Under the pieces are notes generated by a model, which did not search any database, was not told where the DNA came from, and was given only the letters and a program-made list of their open reading frames with translations. Below are positions 59,933 through 64,000 of a DNA stretch of 64,000 nt, in pieces. Position 1 is the stretch's first letter, and each line of letters begins with the position of its first letter. Position numbers and translations under genes: made by a program. Source of the stretch: Rhizobium sophorae (GTDB taxonomy: Bacteria > Pseudomonadota > Alphaproteobacteria > Rhizobiales > Rhizobiaceae); the NCBI RefSeq assembly GCF_013087515.1, contig NZ_JABFCN010000055.1, positions 62,001-126,000 on the forward strand, written 5' to 3'.

Positions 59933-59995
59933 CGAGTAGAAGCGGTCTGAGCTTCGGTTCTGGACATTGCTCGACGGATAAATCTGTCGAGGAGG
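59933..59995 (+). promoter_or_regulatory. Structured leader RNA, NMT1-motif (xanthine-I) riboswitch candidate, copy 1
   Basis: P1 is CGAG (59933-59936) with CTCG (59970-59973). The internal loop strands are TAGAAGCG and ATTG. The inner stem is GTC/GAC, capped by GAGC-TTCG-GTTC. Copy 2 at 62801 has the same loops with compensating changes in P1 and in the cap. After the aptamer, CTCGAC (59970-59975) can pair instead with GTCGAG (59986-59991), which runs into the Shine-Dalgarno GGAGG (59991-59995). Ligand binding would free the ribosome site. The downstream gene is an NMT1-type binding protein, the context that gave the NMT1 motif its name; that RNA is known to sense xanthine/uric acid. Confidence 0.7.
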
Positions 59996-60003
59996 TGTCC
60001 TAA

Positions 60004-60303
60004 ATGCAGGGAAAAACCAGTCATTTCGCCCCGACATCCGCAGAGATCGACGCTGGAGCTGATCACCTTCGCGCGCAGCGTTGCTTTGCATGCCTGAGCA
60101 GCAAGCGTCCTGAAAAACGCGATTGCGCAATTGTCAGGCTCGTCGCGGATGGCTTCGACCCGGAGCGCGTCGCCAATCACTATCCGTCCTTAAAAACCGA
60201 ACACCAATTGCGAAAGGTCGACCCATGTCCCGCACCAAGCTTGCCTTCTATGCACTTGCCGCAACCCTTTCTGCCGGCGCCGCCTCCGCCGCCGACAAGG
60301 TGA
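60004..60303 (+). CDS. Possible small ORF behind the riboswitch ribosome site
   Basis: An ATG sits 8 bases after the riboswitch-controlled GGAGG and opens a 99-residue frame that overlaps the binding-protein gene by about 80 bases in another frame. The first 60 residues look protein-like (two cysteines close together, charged helices); the last 30 are proline-rich shadow of the signal-peptide region. No family is recognised. It may be a regulatory leader peptide or a decayed gene, or the ribosome site may serve only to couple translation to the next gene. Confidence 0.3.
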   Translation: MQGKTSHFAPTSAEIDAGADHLRAQRCFACLSSKRPEKRDCAIVRLVADGFDPERVANHYPSLKTEHQLRKVDPCPAPSLPSMHLPQPFLPAPPPPPTR

Positions 60304-61214
60304 TCTTTCAGCTCGATTGGCTGCCGGGTGGCGACAAGGCACCGATCTACGTCTGCATCCAGGAAGGTTTCTGTTCGGACGCCGGCCTTGAGGTGGAGAT
60401 CGCCTCCGGTCGCGGCTCGACCGACGCTATCTCGCGCCTTGCCTCCGCGTCCTCCGACATCGGTATTTCCGATATCGGCGCCCTGATGGCCGCCCGCGCC
60501 AATGAAGGCGTGAAGGTGACCGCGGTCATGTCGCTGTTCAACAAGGGGCCGCATGCCTTCTACGTCGCCAAGGGCGGTTCGATCGCAAGCGTCGCTGACG
60601 TCAAGGGCAAGACGATCGCGACGTCGCCCTTCACGTCGTCGAATGTCTACCTGCCACTGGTGCTCAAGGATGCCGGCATCGACATGGCGGATATCAAGCT
60701 CATCAAGGCCGATCCCGGCGCACTCGGCCCGCTGCTGATGACCGGCAATGCCGACGGCATCATCGCCTGGATGACCGACCTGACGCGCTACAGCAACCAA
60801 GGCAAGGAAGCTGGCAAGGAGATCGTTGCCCTGCCATGGTCGGCAGCCGGGCTCGAGCTTTATTCCGCATCTCTCATTGCCAGCGACGATTTCCTCGCCA
60901 ACCGTCCGCAGGTCGCCGCCCGCTTTATCGCCGCCTACAAGAAATCCGTCGAATTCGCCAAGGAGAATCCGGAGAAGGCTGCCGCTGCTGTCACCGCCAT
61001 CGTACCGGAACTCGGCTCGGAAGATGTCCAGGGTTCGCTCAAGGACACGCTGCCGTTGATCTTCAACGAGGTGACGGAGAAGGACGGCCTCGGTGCCTTC
61101 GAAACCACCCGCCTCGCCGAAACCTGGCGCCGTGTCTCTGAAGCGCAGGACATCGATCCGGCCAAACTCGATCCGGAAACCATGGTCAACCGCACCTTCG
61201 CCGTAACCGAGTAA
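60225..61214 (+). CDS. NMT1/THI5-like ABC transporter substrate-binding protein
   Basis: This 329-residue periplasmic binding protein of the NMT1/THI5-like (SsuA/ThiY) group has a signal peptide (about 1-22, cleaved after ASA) and opens VIFQLDWLPGGDKAPIYV. ISDIGALMAARANEGVKV and VKGKTIATSPFTSSNVYL are the substrate-cleft blocks. Start at 60225 with AAAGG upstream. It heads an ABC operon with ATPase and permease and lies under a riboswitch candidate. Family members bind pyrimidines, sulfonates, taurine, hydantoins or purine-related compounds; the RNA points to the last group. Confidence 0.88.
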   Translation: MSRTKLAFYALAATLSAGAASAADKVIFQLDWLPGGDKAPIYVCIQEGFCSDAGLEVEIASGRGSTDAISRLASASSDIGISDIGALMAARANEGVKVTAVMSLFNKGPHAFYVAKGGSIASVADVKGKTIATSPFTSSNVYLPLVLKDAGIDMADIKLIKADPGALGPLLMTGNADGIIAWMTDLTRYSNQGKEAGKEIVALPWSAAGLELYSASLIASDDFLANRPQVAARFIAAYKKSVEFAKENPEKAAAAVTAIVPELGSEDVQGSLKDTLPLIFNEVTEKDGLGAFETTRLAETWRRVSEAQDIDPAKLDPETMVNRTFAVTE

Positions 61215-61219
61215 CCGCC

Positions 61220-61993
61220 ATGGCGATGCCCGCTATCCGTTTCGACAGGTTGGGACAGGTTTTCGAAACCCGGTCCGGGCGCACGGAAGCCCTGCGCGAC
61301 GTCAGTTTCGATGTGGCCCGGCATGAGTTTGTCTCGATCCTTGGCCCTTCAGGCTGTGGGAAATCGACCCTGCTGCGCATGATCGCCGGCCTGTTGAAGC
61401 CGACGTCCGGCTCGGTAGACGTCTTCGGTCTGCCGGTGACGGCCCCGCGTGACGACATCGGGATCGTCTTCCAGAAACCAACGCTGCTTCCCTGGGCGAC
61501 TGTCGAGGACAATGTCGTGTTTCCCGCCCGCCACAAGACCGGCCGGGTAACGGCAGAGGAGCGCGGGCGGGCGGGTGAATTGCTGAGCATGGTCGGGCTT
61601 GCCGGCTTCGAGAAACGCCTGCCGGACGAACTGTCTGGCGGCATGCAGCAGCGTGTCGGCATCGCCCGCGCGCTGCTCATGGACCCGGACATCCTGCTGA
61701 TGGACGAACCCTTCTCGGCGCTGGATGCCCTGACGCGCGAGGTGATGGGCTTCGATCTGCTGCGCATCTTTTCCGAACGTGCGAAGACCGTGGTCTTCAT
61801 CACCCACTCCGTCAGCGAGGCGGCGCTTCTGTCCGACCGCGTTTTGGTAATGACCGGACGGCCGGGCTCGATCCTGACCGAAGTCACCGTTCCCGTCGGC
61901 CGGCCACGCGGCCCCGAAACTGCAAAGGACAAGGCGATCCATGACCTCTCCGATTACCTCCGCGATCTCCTCCTCACCCGTCACGCGGCGTGA
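61220..61993 (+). CDS. ABC transporter ATP-binding protein (SsuB/TauB type)
   Basis: This 257-residue nucleotide-binding subunit has Walker A GPSGCGKST, Q-loop FQKPTLLPW, signature LSGGMQQR, Walker B ILLMDEPFSALD and H-loop FITHSVSEA. The LLPW and VSEAALL patterns are those of nitrate/sulfonate/taurine/NMT1-type importers. It begins 5 bases after the binding-protein gene. It powers the permease encoded next. All catalytic residues are intact. Confidence 0.92.
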   Translation: MAMPAIRFDRLGQVFETRSGRTEALRDVSFDVARHEFVSILGPSGCGKSTLLRMIAGLLKPTSGSVDVFGLPVTAPRDDIGIVFQKPTLLPWATVEDNVVFPARHKTGRVTAEERGRAGELLSMVGLAGFEKRLPDELSGGMQQRVGIARALLMDPDILLMDEPFSALDALTREVMGFDLLRIFSERAKTVVFITHSVSEAALLSDRVLVMTGRPGSILTEVTVPVGRPRGPETAKDKAIHDLSDYLRDLLLTRHAA

Positions 61994-61997
61994 GGCC

Positions 61998-62792
61998 ATG
62001 CAGAGCCGTACACCGGTCGCGCTCCTCAAGCGGGTGCTGGCGTTGCCGGGCATCACGACCGCCGCGGCCCTGATCGGCACGGTGCTGCTATGGGAAGCGG
62101 CGGCGCGGCTCCTGTCGATCCCGACCTATCTGCTGCCGCCGCCAAGCGCGATCCTCGGCTCGTTCTCCGCCATCGGCTTCGAGCGCTGGATCGGTCACAT
62201 CGCCGCGACGTTGCGGGTGGCGCTGATTGGTTATGCGATGTCCATCGTTATCGCCATTCCGCTCGCGGTGGTCATGATGCGCTCGCCATTCCTGTCGCGA
62301 ACGCTCTATCCGCTGCTCGTCGTCGTGCAGTCGACGCCGGTGGTGGCGATTGCGCCGATCATCATCGTCGTGCTCGGGGCCGGCGATGCGCCACGCATCG
62401 TTATCACTTGTCTCATCACCTTCTTTCCGCTCGTCGTCTCTACCGCAACGGGCCTTGCGGCAACCCCGCCGGAGCTGATCGAGCTGTCGCGAAGCCTGCG
62501 CGCCTCGGGCTTCCGCGAGATCACCCAGATACGCCTGCCGTTTGCGGTGCCCTACATCTTCTCGGCGTTGAAAATCTCGATCACGCTTGCCGTCATCGGC
62601 GCCGTGGTTGCGGAGTTCTGCGCATCCGAAGCCGGCGTCGGCTATTTCATCCAGCTGTCGACCTCCCTGTTCAAGCTGCCACAGGCCTGGGCCGGCTTGC
62701 TGCTGCTCGCCGCCATGTCGCTCTTGCTATTTCAGGCCGTGGTCCTGACGCAGAAGCTCCTCTTTCCCTGGAGCCTGCCGAAAAACGGCTGA
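61998..62792 (+). CDS. ABC transporter permease (SsuC/TauC type)
   Basis: This inner-membrane permease of about 264 residues has six or seven helices and the EAA-type cytoplasmic loop LIELSRSLRASGFREITQIRLPFAVPYI. It belongs with the preceding ATPase and binding protein. The ATG at 61998 lies 4 bases after the ATPase gene with GTGAGG upstream; an in-frame ATG at 61941 would overlap that gene by 53 bases. The next gene is separated by the second riboswitch copy, so expression of the oxygenase can be tuned separately. Confidence 0.9.
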   Translation: MQSRTPVALLKRVLALPGITTAAALIGTVLLWEAAARLLSIPTYLLPPPSAILGSFSAIGFERWIGHIAATLRVALIGYAMSIVIAIPLAVVMMRSPFLSRTLYPLLVVVQSTPVVAIAPIIIVVLGAGDAPRIVITCLITFFPLVVSTATGLAATPPELIELSRSLRASGFREITQIRLPFAVPYIFSALKISITLAVIGAVVAEFCASEAGVGYFIQLSTSLFKLPQAWAGLLLLAAMSLLLFQAVVLTQKLLFPWSLPKNG

Positions 62793-62800
62793 ACCCATCC

Positions 62801-62872
62801 GGAGTAGAAGCAGTCGGGCCCTGCCCGGACATTGCTCCTCAACCGCCGGTTCGCCGGCATTCACGTAAGGAG
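62801..62872 (+). promoter_or_regulatory. Structured leader RNA, NMT1-motif (xanthine-I) riboswitch candidate, copy 2
   Basis: P1 is GGAG (62801-62804) with CTCC (62835-62838). The loop strands TAGAAGCA and ATTG match copy 1. The inner stem GTC/GAC is capped by GGGC-CCT-GCCC. A GCCGG-TTCG-CCGGC hairpin follows (62845-62858). The P1 3' strand CTCCT (62835-62839) is a perfect complement of the Shine-Dalgarno AGGAG (62868-62872) of the oxygenase gene. Free RNA could therefore hide the ribosome site, and ligand-bound RNA would expose it, an 'on' switch at translation. Confidence 0.75.
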
Positions 62873-62878
62873 AATAGT

Positions 62879-63874
62879 ATGAATATCCAGACAGACACCC
62901 TCGCGGAACTCGCCAAGGAAGCGACCATCGGCGGCATGGGCACGACCGTTGACCGGGAAATCCCCGTCATCGACCTTTCTGACTTCGACAACCGCAAGCA
63001 CGAGATCGCCGATGCACTCTGGCAGGCCTCGGTCGATATCGGTTTCTTCCAGGTCTACAATCACGGCATCGCCCAGGACGATATTGACGCGGCCTTCGAC
63101 ACGGCCTGGACATTCTTCGAACTGCCGGTGGAGGTCAAGGCGAAAACCCCGATGCCGAAGGGCATCAATGCCGGCTGGGAATTCAGGGCACAGGTCCGCC
63201 CCTCCACCGGTACGCCGGATAACAAGGAGAGCTTCCAGCTCACCCGGCCGGACATGATCCGCCTCAACTTGTGGCCGAGCGAAGACGATCTTCCGGGCTT
63301 CCGGGAAAAGATGCTCCGCTTCGAGCGACAGAACTGGGAACTCGGCATGCGCATCCTCTCCTGCTTCGCGCTGAAGATGGGCTTTGCCGAGGATTTCTTC
63401 ACCAAGGCGCATGACCCCTCTTCGGACCAGTATCAATCGACCCTGCGCCTCATCCATTACATGTCGATGGAAGGCGCCAAGCCGGAAGACTTCACGTCGT
63501 GGCGTGCCGGCGCGCATTCGGACTTCGATTGCTTGACCATCCTTCACCAGAAGGAAGGCGAAGGCGGGCTCCAGGTGTGCCCGGGCAAGGATGCAGCCTT
63601 GAAGGAATGGACGGATGTTCCGCCGCACAAGGGCTACATCACCTGCAACATCGGCGACATGCTGATGCGCTGGTCGGACGACCAGTTGCAGTCGACGCTG
63701 CACCGGGTGCGTATGCCGCGCGAGAATGAGTACATGGGCCGCCGACTGTCCCTGCCCTTCTTCTGCCAGGCAAACCGCGATGCCGTCATTGAGGGTCCGC
63801 TCGGCAAATACGAGGCGATCACCGCCGGCGAATACCTGACCCGGCGCATCAACGCCAATTTCGCCAAGAAGTGA
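62879..63874 (+). CDS. 2-oxoglutarate/Fe(II) oxygenase, isopenicillin N synthase-like
   Basis: This 331-residue non-haem iron oxygenase has an N-terminal DIOX_N domain (about 28-140, IPVIDLSDFDNR, DIGFFQVYNHGI) and a C-terminal 2OG-Fe(II) domain. The iron ligands are H213, D215 (AHSDFDCLTIL) and H275 (STLHRVRMP); the 2-oxoglutarate contact is R289-L-S291. Start at 62879 behind AAGGAG, which is the sequence targeted by the riboswitch copy 2. Riboswitch and transporter context suggest that it oxidises the imported compound, possibly a purine or derivative. The substrate cannot be read from the sequence. Confidence 0.87.
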   Translation: MNIQTDTLAELAKEATIGGMGTTVDREIPVIDLSDFDNRKHEIADALWQASVDIGFFQVYNHGIAQDDIDAAFDTAWTFFELPVEVKAKTPMPKGINAGWEFRAQVRPSTGTPDNKESFQLTRPDMIRLNLWPSEDDLPGFREKMLRFERQNWELGMRILSCFALKMGFAEDFFTKAHDPSSDQYQSTLRLIHYMSMEGAKPEDFTSWRAGAHSDFDCLTILHQKEGEGGLQVCPGKDAALKEWTDVPPHKGYITCNIGDMLMRWSDDQLQSTLHRVRMPRENEYMGRRLSLPFFCQANRDAVIEGPLGKYEAITAGEYLTRRINANFAKK

Positions 63875-63884
63875 CGTTGTAGAT

Positions 63885-63941
63885 GGTCCGTTGCGGTGAC
63901 ATCGTGGAACAGTCAATCCGACTCCCGTCAGGCAACGGACC
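63885..63941. promoter_or_regulatory. Long inverted repeat upstream of the LysR gene
   Basis: Perfect 10-bp arms GGTCCGTTGC (63885-63894) and GCAACGGACC (63932-63941), 37 bases apart, ending 4 bases before the LysR start codon and starting just after the oxygenase stop. It may be an operator pair, a weak terminator without T-run, or a leader hairpin that hides the start region. Confidence 0.4.
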
Positions 63942-63945
63942 CATC

Positions 63946-64000
63946 ATGCTTCATGGACGCGCGCTGCGTTATATTGACGAGGTGGCCCGACAGGGCTCCA
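63946..64000 (+). CDS. LysR-family regulator (start only, truncated by window end)
   Basis: Only 18 codons are visible: MLHGRALRYIDEVARQGS. This is the typical opening of a LysR-type helix-turn-helix (LRYIDEVARQGSxxxAA). It probably regulates the adjacent transporter/oxygenase unit or genes beyond the window. The call rests on the N-terminal pattern alone. Confidence 0.6.
   Translation, partial: MLHGRALRYIDEVARQGS

Overview
The window looks like part of a secondary replicon (chromid or megaplasmid) of a Rhizobium species in the R. etli / R. leguminosarum / R. phaseoli group. It has a complete repABC operon (38325-41891, minus strand) with parS-type palindromes and an antisense RNA gene. A DUF1612/HTH_13 gene of the 'RHE_PE00001' family lies beside repC, a rhizobial mosaic repeat abuts that gene, and cob and nadABC loci sit on the same replicon. 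This gene set matches what I remember of R. etli p42e-type replicons; the assignment rests on gene content only.

Layout. 1-5 kb: end of a SURF1 gene, a hybrid histidine kinase with duplicated PAS domains behind a general-stress-type promoter, a YdhS-like flavoprotein and an FMN reductase. 5.2-9.1 kb: a heterodimeric ABC exporter. 9.1-12.8 kb: an island-like stretch with a broken tyrosine recombinase, an adenylate cyclase/TPR protein and small proteins. 12.9-18.7 kb: two LacI regulators, an ACS-type MFS transporter, and a Bcr/CflA pump with a divergent TetR regulator. 18.8-31.3 kb: envelope and stress genes, namely a receiver protein, an L,D-transpeptidase, periplasmic MsrA, alpha-2-macroglobulin with PbpC, and TreY. 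31.3-36.9 kb: a copper ATPase with CueR, then an ECF sigma/anti-sigma pair and a BAX-inhibitor-like protein. 36.9-42 kb: the replication/partition module. 42-49.2 kb: cobFGHIJ, antisense cobK, cobLM. 49.2-54.9 kb: an inosose-isomerase-like protein, a LacI regulator, a MocDEF-like desaturase/Rieske/reductase trio and a degenerate PanB paralogue. 55-59.4 kb: a NadQ-type regulator with two operators in front of nadABC. 59.4-64 kb: a transposase remnant, then an NMT1-type ABC transporter and a 2-oxoglutarate oxygenase, each preceded by the same small structured RNA, then the start of a LysR gene.

The strongest unexplained signal is this RNA pair (59933-59995 and 62801-62872). The two copies share their loop sequences, covary in their stems, and each 3' stem strand can instead pair with or next to the downstream Shine-Dalgarno. 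They resemble the NMT1 (xanthine-I) riboswitch, which points to purine-related uptake and oxidation. Other points of interest are three GGAAC-N16/17-CGTT promoters that tie the kinase, the receiver protein and treY to the general stress response; matched degenerate residues in the ABC exporter pair; cobK and cobL starting face to face on one CATG; tandem NadQ-type operators; and a parS-like core 12 kb from repABC.
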